Shown here one piece after another: positions 34,864 through 44,227 of a DNA stretch of 64,000 bases. The DNA is from Bacillus sp. FJAT-25509 (GTDB taxonomy: Bacteria > Bacillota > Bacilli > Bacillales > Bacillaceae_G): positions 1 to 64,000 of the forward strand of contig NZ_LJIZ01000019.1 in assembly GCF_001420605.1 (NCBI RefSeq). The letters are read 5' to 3'. The notes under the pieces were generated by a model. It was not told the DNA's origin and searched no databases. It saw only the letters and a list, made by a program, of their open reading frames with translations. Numbering within the stretch: the first letter of the stretch is position 1; the number at the start of each line of letters is the position of its first letter. The position numbers and the translations under genes are program-made.

Positions 34864-35577
34864 ATGAAAATTACAAAACTCGCACTTGTTAGTGTTATTG
34901 GGATGTCATCATTAGTAGGAACTGCACACACAACTTTTGCGGAGGTATCGTCCGTAGGTAATTCAAAGGGATCAATTACATTTGTTGCTGGTACTGGTCC
35001 AGTTACACCTGTTGATCCAACAAATCCAATTGAACCATTAGAACCATCAGGTCCTACTGATCCAAAAGATCCTCCAACTGGGAATGCTGGTTCATTAACA
35101 TTAGATTATGTTTCATCAGTTGACTTCGGGGTAAATGAGATTTCAAATAAAACAGAAACCTATTCGGCTAAATCTAAAAAGCCATTTATTCAAGTGTCAG
35201 ATCGCCGTGGAACAGGGGAAGGTTGGTCAGTAACTGCTAAAGCAAGTAAATTTACAAATGGAACAGCAGATTCTCTTCCTGGTGCAGTCATTACATTAAA
35301 AAATGGTTCCGTAATCTCTTTAAGTACAAGTGGCTCTCCGGTAGCAACTGAAACAATTGCCTTAAATACAGATGGAAGTACAGCATCATCTGTTGTTTCC
35401 GCATCACAAGGAAATGGTTATGGTACATGGGTAACTCGTTGGCTTGGACCAAACCCGGAAGTGAATGATGGGGCATTAAATGATAATGTCACTTTGACGA
35501 TACCGGCAGGCTCAGCAACAATTGGTAATCATGAGGCAACTATTACGTGGACATTAACGGATGCACCGGGTTTATAG
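34864..35577 (+). CDS. WxL-domain cell-surface protein
   Basis: 237 residues. A Sec signal peptide ends near TTFAE. A Pro/Asp-rich linker follows (DPTNPIEPLEPSGPTDP). The rest is a WxL domain with the two conserved motifs WVTRWLG near residue 195 and ATITWTLTD at the C-terminus. WxL domains bind peptidoglycan non-covalently. AGAGGAG precedes the ATG. It is followed by its usual partner, a DUF916 membrane protein. Confidence 0.9.
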   Translation: MKITKLALVSVIGMSSLVGTAHTTFAEVSSVGNSKGSITFVAGTGPVTPVDPTNPIEPLEPSGPTDPKDPPTGNAGSLTLDYVSSVDFGVNEISNKTETYSAKSKKPFIQVSDRRGTGEGWSVTAKASKFTNGTADSLPGAVITLKNGSVISLSTSGSPVATETIALNTDGSTASSVVSASQGNGYGTWVTRWLGPNPEVNDGALNDNVTLTIPAGSATIGNHEATITWTLTDAPGL

Positions 35578-35705
35578 TAGTTAATTTGAAAAATAACAAT
35601 TAATGGAATGGACTTTATATTATATTCAACCTACTAGATGAAGCATCATTAAATCTCTTATAGTGAAAATGATATAAAGTCTCTATTTTCTAAAGGGGAA
35701 TATAA

Positions 35706-36746
35706 ATGGATTTTATACGTCAAAAATTATTGCTAATTTTTTCTGCTATTCTGTTAACTTTATCGTTCATCCCTCTATCTGTAAAAGCAGAGAATAATAT
35801 CGACTTTTCTGTAAAAGCAATCATTCCGACAAATCAAATTGATCATCTGAAATCTTATTTTGATTTAAAAATGAGTCCAGGACAAAAACAGGATCTTAAA
35901 ATTGAAGTCTTTAATAATAGTAAAAAAGAAGAAACAATTCAAGCGAATATTACTTTTGCAACGACTAATGATAATGGACTGATTGATTACTCTAAATCGA
36001 ATAGTAAAGATGCAGATCAATCTTTAAAGTATCCACTAACTAGCTTAATAAAAGAACCTCAAAAAGAAGTTGTTATTCCATCAGGTAAATCAAAGGTAGT
36101 GTCATTTTCGATTACAATGCCGGAAGAAGAATATAATGGAGTTATATTAGGAGCAGCCCACTTTAAGAAAAAGATTGATGAGTCTGAAAAAAGTTCCAAA
36201 AGTGAGAGCATTAATATAAAAAATGAATATGCATATGTGGTTGGAATAAAATTATCGGAAAACAGTAAGGAAGTCGAGCCGGATCTACATTTGCTTGATA
36301 TTAAACCTAAATTAGTAAATTATCGAACAACAATTGCTGCGACAATCCAAAATAGTGAATCTTCTATTGCGAAGGATATGAGTATAGATGCGCAAATCTT
36401 TAAGAAAGGTTCCAATAAAGTTTTATATAATTCGAAAAAAACTGAGATGAGCATGGCACCTAACTCAAATTTTGATTACGCAATCGATTTAAATAATAAT
36501 CCAATTGAACCAGGGAAATACAGATTAAAGATGAAAGCGATCATCGGAACTCAAGTATGGGAATGGGATGAGTTATTTACGATTGGTAAAGAAGCAACAG
36601 ATTTGAATAATAAAGCAGTTGAAATAAAAAATAATCATTATTGGTATTATATCGGAGGCGGATTATTACTTTTAGTAGGAATCATTGGCTTAATTGTTTT
36701 CCTAAAAAGAAAGAAGGAAAAAGAACAATCGAATGATAATGAATGA
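35706..36746 (+). CDS. DUF916/DUF3324 WxL-interacting membrane protein
   Basis: 346 residues. A signal peptide (ILLTLSFIPLSVKA) precedes two extracellular Ig-like domains (DUF916 to about residue 145, DUF3324 to about 290). A C-terminal helix (YYIGGGLLLLVGIIGLIVFL) and a basic tail anchor it in the membrane. Such proteins bind WxL partners at the cell surface. AAGGGG precedes the ATG. Confidence 0.85.
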   Translation: MDFIRQKLLLIFSAILLTLSFIPLSVKAENNIDFSVKAIIPTNQIDHLKSYFDLKMSPGQKQDLKIEVFNNSKKEETIQANITFATTNDNGLIDYSKSNSKDADQSLKYPLTSLIKEPQKEVVIPSGKSKVVSFSITMPEEEYNGVILGAAHFKKKIDESEKSSKSESINIKNEYAYVVGIKLSENSKEVEPDLHLLDIKPKLVNYRTTIAATIQNSESSIAKDMSIDAQIFKKGSNKVLYNSKKTEMSMAPNSNFDYAIDLNNNPIEPGKYRLKMKAIIGTQVWEWDELFTIGKEATDLNNKAVEIKNNHYWYYIGGGLLLLVGIIGLIVFLKRKKEKEQSNDNE

Positions 36747-36821
36747 TTTTTGAAAGAGTGAATTGGATTAATCAGATGCATTAAGTAATTAATCTTAAAG
36801 TGAAAGATATATTGATAAAAT

Positions 36822-36860
36822 AAAAAGGCTCATTTCTACATTTGAAATGTTGCCTTTTTT
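36822..36860. terminator. shared bidirectional terminator
   Basis: AAAAAGGC/GCCTTTTT with an inner CATTTC/GAAATG stem, between the WxL operon and the convergent LysR gene. Confidence 0.75.
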
Positions 36861-36861
36861 A

Positions 36862-37764
36862 TTAAGATGAAATGATTTCAGTTTTCAAGAAATTGATAAA
36901 TTGTTTTTCAACTTTCGATAATTTTTTCTTTTTTGAAGTGATTACCCCAAGTTCTGAGTTCACAGGTTCGTAATCTACGAGATCAATTTCAACGAGTTCA
37001 CCATTCGATAAATATGGATGATTTTTTAATGAAAAATTTGGTCCCCATGTTATAGCATTTCCATTTAAAATTGCTCGTAATAACTCTTCAAGATGGTTGG
37101 AAGAAAATAAAATATCTAATTTTCCAATATTATGTTGGAAGTTATTTGTAAACCATCTTATATAGTCACCGTTATATAGAACGAATTTTTGCTGAAGAAT
37201 TTCTTCAGGAGTTATTTTTTTCGAGATGGCAAAAGGGGAATCTTTTTTTGCATATACTTTCATCATTCCAGGTACTAATCCTTCGTAATGAAATTCTTCT
37301 AATTCTTTCATAATGCCTTCGTAAAGACAGATGATTCCTATATTTACTTGATTTTTTTTAACAATTTCAATTGTACGTTCAGTAGTGTTTTCTAATATGT
37401 CTATGTGCAAATTTGAATGTTGGTTTTTAAAATCAACTAACGGTGTTAATAAGTAATTAATAAAAGCAGGTACCATGGAAACTCTAAGTTCACTGAGTTG
37501 GGTATCTTTACTTTTCTGTGCTATTTCTTTTAATTCTGCGTATTTTAGGAGTACTTCTTGTGATTTTTCCACGATTTGTACCCCATCCACTGTTAATCTT
37601 GCCCCTAATCTAGATCGATTGAAGATTTTTATTCCTAGCTCTTCTTCTATTTTAGTAATCGCTTGACTTATACCGGATTGACTTACATGAAGATTTTCTG
37701 CAGCGATTGAAATCGACCCCGTTTTAGCGACTTCTACTAAAATCTCTAGTTTTTCTAAATGCAT
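36862..37764 (-). CDS. LysR-family transcriptional regulator
   Basis: About 300 residues: HTH in EVAKTGSISIAAENLHVSQS (residues about 10-30), then a full effector-binding domain. I chose ATG 37764 because AAGGTGG lies 8 bases upstream; the longer frame from 37794 has no such site. No gene lies divergently within 300 bases except the TPR regulator at 38089. Target unknown. Confidence 0.85.
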   Translation of the reverse strand: MHLEKLEILVEVAKTGSISIAAENLHVSQSGISQAITKIEEELGIKIFNRSRLGARLTVDGVQIVEKSQEVLLKYAELKEIAQKSKDTQLSELRVSMVPAFINYLLTPLVDFKNQHSNLHIDILENTTERTIEIVKKNQVNIGIICLYEGIMKELEEFHYEGLVPGMMKVYAKKDSPFAISKKITPEEILQQKFVLYNGDYIRWFTNNFQHNIGKLDILFSSNHLEELLRAILNGNAITWGPNFSLKNHPYLSNGELVEIDLVDYEPVNSELGVITSKKKKLSKVEKQFINFLKTEIISS

Positions 37765-37970
37765 TACATTGACCACCTTTATGCTTTCATACATGAACTA
37801 AAACTTTTCCAATATAGATTTTTTATTTCAATTTTTATATTACAAATCGTGAAGTTATATTTAAAAACTGTAAATTTACTTAATCATTTTGCAAATATAG
37901 AATTGGGTTTAACTAATAGTATTATTCTATTTTCCGCGATTGAGTCTAATGTAATTGAAAAATAATACGT

Positions 37971-38062
37971 TCTAATGTTGAATCAAAACATTAGATTTAT
38001 CAAGTGCTTTCTTATATTTAGAAAAATTTACAATAAATGATACTTTTTTGTTCAATTTGAAC
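37971..38062. promoter_or_regulatory. inverted repeats before the TPR regulator
   Basis: TCTAATGTT and AACATTAGA (37971-37995) form a 9-bp stem around 7 bases. GTTCAATTTGAAC (38050-38062) is a perfect palindrome about 27 bases before the coding start. The rest of the 324-base gap between the divergent regulators shows no gene. Confidence 0.4.
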
Positions 38063-38088
38063 GTTGCCTAATATAGAGGAGGCTAAAT

Positions 38089-39345
38089 ATGTTAGTTGGA
38101 GAAATCATCAAATATTATCGAGAGAAAAAAGGAATTAGTCAGTCTAACTTAGGTGAAGGAATTTGTGGTAAAGCGTATATTAGTAGGTTTGAAAGTGGAA
38201 AAGTTACTTTGTCAGAAGAAATTATTTACAAATTGGCTCAAAAGTTAGAAATTGATATAAACAAAGAAATTGAATCATTTTATCTTATAGAGAAGCATTT
38301 AAATGAGTGGAATCAAGCAATTATTATGCAAAGAACACCACAGATTGAAGGAGTAAAAGTAGTATTAGATCAAAATCCGTTCATTCTGGCTTCAAAACAT
38401 GCTGCAAACTATCTGCTATTAAAAGGGAGATATTATCTTCATAAAAATATGTTTACAGAAGCAAAAAATATAATTGATTACGTAGAAAAAGAGTTTCAGA
38501 CATTATCTAATTATGAGAAGAATGTTCTTCTACACATTAAAGGAATATACTGTATCAGTACATTTAGAACTGCCCACGGTGAAGAATGTCAAACTGCTGT
38601 GAACCTTTTAAAACAAATTAAAATAGCAGAGTATAATAATGAAGAGTATTACTATCACTTAGCAGTAGCATATCATCATGCAAAAGCGAAAGTATCCGCA
38701 TTTACATATGCAAAAAAAGCTCTTCAATTTTTTAATAAAACATATAATCATGTGAGTGCTATGAATGCTCAAATCTTAATGCTAATGCAATTGGACAGTG
38801 AAAGAGACATTGACTTTTTAGTGTTAGTAGAAAACTATAAGGATTTGATTCATAATTGTGTCATTTTAGGTGCTCATGAAAGTAAAATAAATATTTTATT
38901 TAACTTAGGAGAAGAGTTTTATAAAAGAAAGGAATTTGATCAAGCAGTTAGTTTCTTTGAAGAAGCATTTTTACTAACTGATAAATCATCAATAAAATAT
39001 TTAAGGCGATTATATCATTTTACTGAAGCATGTTTAGATGCAAAGTTATTGAAAAAAAAGAATCTTTTAGAAAAAATAGAAACAGGGACAAAGTTAGCTA
39101 AAAAATCATGTCCAATCTATTTTAATCTGTATAAATTATTAGCTTTGAAAAGTAAAAAAAATTCAAGTCAATATTATCAATTTTTAGCTGAAGTAGTGGT
39201 GCCACAGCTTATAGACACTAATAATACCTCATTTTTTGAGCAGTATGGAAAGATCTTATATAATCACTATATCGAGCAAAAAGAATATGAAAAGGCAATT
39301 GAAGTAGACAAAAACTTTAAATTGATGCATAAAGCTTTAAATTAA
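38089..39345 (+). CDS. HTH-TPR regulator of the NprR/PlcR (RRNPP) type
   Basis: 418 residues. The N-terminal XRE helix-turn-helix is GEIIKYYREKKGISQSNLGE to AYISRFESGKVTLSEEII (residues about 4-45). The rest is a long array of helical TPR-like repeats, with the typical segment EFDQAVSFFEEAFLLTDKSS near 285. This build matches peptide-responsive regulators that control sporulation, virulence or proteases. No propeptide gene follows: an 18-bp terminator overlaps the stop codon. AGAGGAGG precedes the ATG. The two large secreted proteases directly downstream are attractive targets. Confidence 0.78.
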   Translation: MLVGEIIKYYREKKGISQSNLGEGICGKAYISRFESGKVTLSEEIIYKLAQKLEIDINKEIESFYLIEKHLNEWNQAIIMQRTPQIEGVKVVLDQNPFILASKHAANYLLLKGRYYLHKNMFTEAKNIIDYVEKEFQTLSNYEKNVLLHIKGIYCISTFRTAHGEECQTAVNLLKQIKIAEYNNEEYYYHLAVAYHHAKAKVSAFTYAKKALQFFNKTYNHVSAMNAQILMLMQLDSERDIDFLVLVENYKDLIHNCVILGAHESKINILFNLGEEFYKRKEFDQAVSFFEEAFLLTDKSSIKYLRRLYHFTEACLDAKLLKKKNLLEKIETGTKLAKKSCPIYFNLYKLLALKSKKNSSQYYQFLAEVVVPQLIDTNNTSFFEQYGKILYNHYIEQKEYEKAIEVDKNFKLMHKALN

Positions 39346-39388
39346 AAGTCTATAGATAACGAGTATTCGTTGTCTATAGACTTTTTTT
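39345..39388 (+). terminator. terminator overlapping the regulator stop codon
   Basis: An 18-bp stem (39345-39362 with 39367-39384, one G-U pair) around GTAT, then TTTT. Confidence 0.85.
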
Positions 39389-39437
39389 GTTATAAGTAAA
39401 TGGAATTTATTTCAAAATATCAAAATTTATAACAAAT

Positions 39438-39524
39438 GTTTATAAACTTCAGACAAGAAAATTGTCGGAATTTGTTCGGGTTATTCTATAAACCATGTGA
39501 TATAGGGACTCGATAACCCGATTG
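39438..39524 (+). promoter_or_regulatory. protease promoter block 1
   Basis: GTTTATAAACTTC (39438-39450, containing a perfect 10-bp palindrome GTTTATAAAC), GTCGGAATTTG near 39464, and TAACCCGATTG (39514-39524). The same blocks recur before the second protease with identical 76-base spacing. Confidence 0.65.
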
Positions 39525-39676
39525 ATAAAAGATTGAAAATTCTCAATAATGAAGTTGAATAAACAGACAAATTGTTTATTTTTTGGGAAATAATCCATAT
39601 TTTTGTCAAAGTAAGAATATTTTTGTACTTCAATGTAGATTTCTACCTTGTTGTAAATTTTCTAGGAGGAAGAGAA

Positions 39677-42600
39677 ATGGGGAAAAGGACAGAAAAAAAG
39701 TTTTTAAAAAGCTTTACCGTTTTAGCTTTAACATCTAGTTTTATTCTTGGTTCACTTGGACAAGTAACTACTAGTACTAAAGCAGCAAGTCCAAGAAATG
39801 TAGAAGATATTTTAGCAAACTTAACTTCAGAGCAAAGAGCAGCACTTGAACAGCTTTCGACTAATGAACAATCAGGTCTTCAAATTTCTTCAGATATTAA
39901 TTTAAACTCAACGGAACAAACAAGTGTTATTGTTGAGTTTGCAAATAAACCTGCTAAAGTTGCTCAAATCGAAGCAAGTGTAGAAGGTAAATCATTAACT
40001 GCATCTGAAGCAATAAACTTAGTCGATCAAGATCATGAAACATTTGCTAAAGATGTAGGTCAAGTATTAGAAAATGGCAAAACTAAAAAGGTAGATTATA
40101 CGATTAATCGTTCATATAAAAATGCCTTTAATGGTGTTTCAATGAGACTACCAGCAAATCAAATTAAAAACCTATTAAAATCAAAAGCTGTAAAAACAGT
40201 TTGGAGTAACCAAACATTTTCAATTGATCCTCCTAAGGAAAACGATCAGTTAAAAGCAGATGAAGCAAATGTTGGAAACTATACACCTTATGACGCTTTA
40301 GATCGATTACATGCAGAAGGATTTACTGGAAAAGGAATTAAAATAGGGATTTTAGATACAGGTATTGATTATAACCATCCAGATTTGAAAGATGCATATA
40401 AAGGTGGATATGATTTCGTAAACAATGATAATGATCCAATGGAGACAACGTATGCAGATTGGAAAAAATCTGGCCAAGCAGAAATTGTGAGTGGCAGTGC
40501 ATACTATACTGAGCATGGTACACATGTAGCGGGAATCATTGGCGGTCGTGGGAAAGCGAGTAGTGAATATAAAACTATTGGTGCGGCTCCAGAATCGGAT
40601 ATTTATTCTTATAAGGTACTTGGTCCATATGGTAGCGGGACAACTGATGCAATTCTTGCCGGGATTGACAGAGCTGTAAAAGATGGTATGAATGTTATTA
40701 ATATGTCATTAGGTGCAACGTTAAATGACCCACTATATGCGACTTCAATTGCGGTAAACAATGCCGTATTAAGTGGAGTAACGACAGTTGTTGCAGCAGG
40801 GAATAGTGGGGATCAAATGTACACGGTTGGTTCACCTGGTACAGCAGCATTAGCTTTAACAGTTGGTGCTTCATCTATCGCACTTGATATCTATCAATAT
40901 GCAGGTGTACAAGATGGTAAAAATTATTCATTAAGACAATTAGCAAGAAATTATAAAGATGATTTAACTACATTAAAAGGTAAAACATATCAACTTGTTG
41001 ATGTTGGACTAGCAAACCCAGCAGATTTTAATGGAAAAGATCTAAACGGTAAGATTGCGTTCATTAAACGTGGTTCGATTGCATTGATAGACAAAATCAA
41101 AAATGCAAAAGCAAAAGGCGCTGCTGGAGTTTTAATGTATAACGATGAAACGAATAAAGCAGAAGGTGCAATACAATCATTCCTTGGTGAATCAGTCGAT
41201 GCGATTCCTGCGTTTTCAGTTTCAAATGATGAAGGTAATACAATCGCTGCTGCAATTAAAGCCGGAAAAACAGACTTTACATTTGGTGATTTCACAAAAC
41301 TAAAGACTGCTTCAGATGAATTAGCGTCATTTAGCTCTAGAGGTCCATCTCGAGTAAACTATGATATTAAACCGGAAGTAACTGCACCTGGTGTGTCAAT
41401 CCTTTCAACTGTACCATTCTATGTAAACGACAAAACAGTAGATGGAACAAAATCAGAAGATTACAAGTATGCGTATGAGCGTTTATCAGGTACATCAATG
41501 GCAACACCTTATGTAGCTGGGGTATCGGCTTTATTACTACAATCAAATAAAGATTTAAAACCAGAAGATATTAAATCAATCTTAATGAATACAGCAGATA
41601 CATTATCAAAAGCTTATAGTGTCTTTGAAGAAGGTAGCGGACGAGTAGATGCTTATGAAGCAATCCACTCAAATGTAGAATTAGAAGTAGTTGATAAAAC
41701 GCCAACAATTATTGATGGAAAACAAAAATCAATTCAAGAATTAACAGGTGGAATGAGCTTTGGTTCATTTGGATTTGATGATCAAGATATTGCTGATTCA
41801 CGCATTGTTACATTAAAAAACCGTAGCGAAAAAGCAAAAACATTTAATGTAGACGTAAAATTCCAAACTGGCTTAAGAGGTTCTTTAGATGCAGCTAAAA
41901 ACAATATAACGCTAACAGGCCCTTCATCGGTAAAATTAAACGGAATTAGCCAAAAATCAATTAAATTTAATTTAAACATTCCAAAAACAGCAGATAAAGG
42001 CACATATGAAGGATACATCACTTTCACAAATACGGGGGACCCATCAGAAACATATCAAATTCCATTTGGTGGACGTGTAATAAATGAAGGCATTGATTCA
42101 GTTGACGCCTTACCAATGTTTTCAACTGATACAGCTTGGCCTGAAAATGCTTGGCCTTTCGAATCGTTTACATTCTCATTAAAATCACATATGAAAACAA
42201 TAGATATTATTTTACAAGATTCTATTACAGGTGAAGACCTAGGATTAATAGGTTCCTTGAGTCCAATATTATTGAATGAAAATCAAACTTATTATGTTAC
42301 AAGAGGATTTACTGGATCATATTATCCATTTACTGGTGATTCAAAGAATCCAATTAGCTATCTATCAGCAATTGCACAACCAGGACGCTATAAAATAAAG
42401 TTGGTTGGAACAAATGAACAAGGTAAATCATTCACAAAGTCATCTGATTTTATTTACGATTTAGGTGCACCAACTATGACTTCTAGCTTTGATTCATTAG
42501 ACCAAAAAGTAATTGAAACTAATGATAGTCAATTTGATTCAAATGGACAATTCTTATATGATTTTAACATTCACTTAAATGATCCTGAAACAGAGGAAGC

Positions 42601-43843
42601 AAATAAACTAGGTTTCCCAGTTGATCAATCAAACAATTCAGTTGTTACGTTTAATAATAGTCCATGGCCAAAAGCACCAATTTATACAGATAAAAATGGA
42701 AATTACACTGATAAACTTGTCGTTAGAAAACAAGCTGCACCTTTACAAGTTCAGTTTTATGGTATGGATTATGCAAGAAACACTATAGGAAATGCTTTTA
42801 ATATGTTAAGAGTTGTTTTTGTGGATCACAATTTACCTTATTACTATTTAAAGGCAAATAAACAAATCGTATCAAATGGAGACACAGTAAATTATAGTGT
42901 TCGTTCAAATAATGTTAAAAACTTAAAAACATCTAAAATTACAATACCAGTTGATCCTAACCTAGCTTCAATTGAGAATGTAGTAGTAAATGATGCAGTT
43001 AAGCAGTATGGTGATGCGCAAGTTTCTGTAGTTGCTGTTCAAACAAGTCCGTCTAATACGAACTATACAATTACATTCACTTATTTAGGTGACAAAACAT
43101 TACCAGAAGACTTACAATTATTTAATTTCGACCTTAAAACGGCTAAAAAGTTTACGGATGGACTTTATGGAGGATCTGCTTTCAATTGGTTTACGATGAC
43201 AGCCTCCACAACTGATCAATCAAATGTAGAGACTAATAATGTTTACTCTTACATGGAAAGTATCAAATATAAACCAACTTATTCAAGATTAGATGGAACA
43301 GTACAAGTTGAAGGGGCAAAAGATGCCTCAGGTCAATCTATTTATTCAATTGATTTAAGTAAGGTTGGGGCAAATGTAAAAGTTACTTCTTATGATGGAA
43401 AAACAACTGCTACTCCGTCAAGTTTAAACAAGAGTGGTCAGTATATTATTGAAGGACTAAAAGCGGAAGTAAATCCATTTACGTTAACAGTTGATGTACC
43501 AGGTCACTTTACGATGAACAAACAAGTTGTATTATCGAATAATGTACGTGGTGAAATAGTTGGAAAAAGATTGGCCTTTAATTTACCAACTGCAGCAGCA
43601 GGTGATGTAAACAAAGATAATGTGATCGATATTCTAGATGCATTAGCAGTACAAACATATTGGGGTACTAATAAAGCAACTGCAGATTTTAATTTTGATA
43701 AAGTAGTAGATAAAAAAGATATGGATTTCATTGTTAAAAACTTTGGACTAAAAAATCCGACTGTATCAAATGTACCAAAAGCAAAAACTGCTTATAAAGG
43801 CGTTACATTAGATGATGTATTAACTCAATTAGGATTACAATAA
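39677..43843 (+). CDS. giant secreted subtilase with PA domain and C-terminal dockerin-like module
   Basis: About 1388 residues. Signal peptide to about residue 36, inhibitor-I9-like propeptide to about 180, then the S8 domain with Asp227 (GILDTGIDYNHPD), His280 (EHGTHVAGIIGG) and Ser607 (SGTSMATPYVAG). A protease-associated insert (GAAGVLMYND) lies at about 430-535. Fn3-like beta domains follow. The C-terminus has a dockerin-type calcium repeat, GDVNKDNVIDILDALAVQTY and DFNFDKVVDKKDMDF, then a short YKGVTLDDVLTQLGL tail. It resembles Vpr but is longer. ATG 39677 has AGGAGG; the 35 codons upstream are leader. Confidence 0.88.
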   Translation: MGKRTEKKFLKSFTVLALTSSFILGSLGQVTTSTKAASPRNVEDILANLTSEQRAALEQLSTNEQSGLQISSDINLNSTEQTSVIVEFANKPAKVAQIEASVEGKSLTASEAINLVDQDHETFAKDVGQVLENGKTKKVDYTINRSYKNAFNGVSMRLPANQIKNLLKSKAVKTVWSNQTFSIDPPKENDQLKADEANVGNYTPYDALDRLHAEGFTGKGIKIGILDTGIDYNHPDLKDAYKGGYDFVNNDNDPMETTYADWKKSGQAEIVSGSAYYTEHGTHVAGIIGGRGKASSEYKTIGAAPESDIYSYKVLGPYGSGTTDAILAGIDRAVKDGMNVINMSLGATLNDPLYATSIAVNNAVLSGVTTVVAAGNSGDQMYTVGSPGTAALALTVGASSIALDIYQYAGVQDGKNYSLRQLARNYKDDLTTLKGKTYQLVDVGLANPADFNGKDLNGKIAFIKRGSIALIDKIKNAKAKGAAGVLMYNDETNKAEGAIQSFLGESVDAIPAFSVSNDEGNTIAAAIKAGKTDFTFGDFTKLKTASDELASFSSRGPSRVNYDIKPEVTAPGVSILSTVPFYVNDKTVDGTKSEDYKYAYERLSGTSMATPYVAGVSALLLQSNKDLKPEDIKSILMNTADTLSKAYSVFEEGSGRVDAYEAIHSNVELEVVDKTPTIIDGKQKSIQELTGGMSFGSFGFDDQDIADSRIVTLKNRSEKAKTFNVDVKFQTGLRGSLDAAKNNITLTGPSSVKLNGISQKSIKFNLNIPKTADKGTYEGYITFTNTGDPSETYQIPFGGRVINEGIDSVDALPMFSTDTAWPENAWPFESFTFSLKSHMKTIDIILQDSITGEDLGLIGSLSPILLNENQTYYVTRGFTGSYYPFTGDSKNPISYLSAIAQPGRYKIKLVGTNEQGKSFTKSSDFIYDLGAPTMTSSFDSLDQKVIETNDSQFDSNGQFLYDFNIHLNDPETEEANKLGFPVDQSNNSVVTFNNSPWPKAPIYTDKNGNYTDKLVVRKQAAPLQVQFYGMDYARNTIGNAFNMLRVVFVDHNLPYYYLKANKQIVSNGDTVNYSVRSNNVKNLKTSKITIPVDPNLASIENVVVNDAVKQYGDAQVSVVAVQTSPSNTNYTITFTYLGDKTLPEDLQLFNFDLKTAKKFTDGLYGGSAFNWFTMTASTTDQSNVETNNVYSYMESIKYKPTYSRLDGTVQVEGAKDASGQSIYSIDLSKVGANVKVTSYDGKTTATPSSLNKSGQYIIEGLKAEVNPFTLTVDVPGHFTMNKQVVLSNNVRGEIVGKRLAFNLPTAAAGDVNKDNVIDILDALAVQTYWGTNKATADFNFDKVVDKKDMDFIVKNFGLKNPTVSNVPKAKTAYKGVTLDDVLTQLGLQ

Positions 43844-43849
43844 TTTAAA

Positions 43850-43890
43850 AATTAAGGGAAGTCGAATATCGACTTCCCTTAATTTTTATT
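43850..43890 (+). terminator. terminator after first protease
   Basis: A perfect 16-bp stem (43850-43865 with 43869-43884) with a 3-base loop, followed by TTTATT. Confidence 0.85.
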
Positions 43891-43989
43891 AATAAAGAAT
43901 CTATAGATCAACCAAGAAACTAAATTTTAAATTTTCTCGACGAACTTAATTTATAAAAAAATAAGAAAAACTTATAAAGATATAAGAAA

Positions 43990-44076
43990 GTTTATAAACT
44001 TCTTTTGTGAAAAGTGTCGAATTTTGTAAAAGAAAAGAAGAAACGTTGAAAGAATCTACTCCATATAACCCGATTG
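43990..44076 (+). promoter_or_regulatory. protease promoter block 2
   Basis: GTTTATAAACTTC (43990-44002), GTCGAATTTTG near 44016, and TAACCCGATTG (44066-44076). Spacing between the outer blocks is 76 bases, as in block 1, and the distance to the start codon is 162 against 163 bases. Confidence 0.65.
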
Positions 44077-44227
44077 TTAATTATTTGAATATTTTTAATA
44101 ATAAGTAATAGGAAGTGATTATTAGGTTGATGGATTTTTAGAATATAAAAGCTAGAGTTTTAGATTCAAAGTTCCTCTACTATTAATAACTTCATTTTGC
44201 GAATCTTACTATAAATGGGGGAAGAGT

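Noticed and set aside
39572-39676. N-terminal extension of the first protease
   Set aside because: The frame is open upstream, but the signal peptide and AGGAGG point to ATG 39677; the extension is AT-rich leader sequence.
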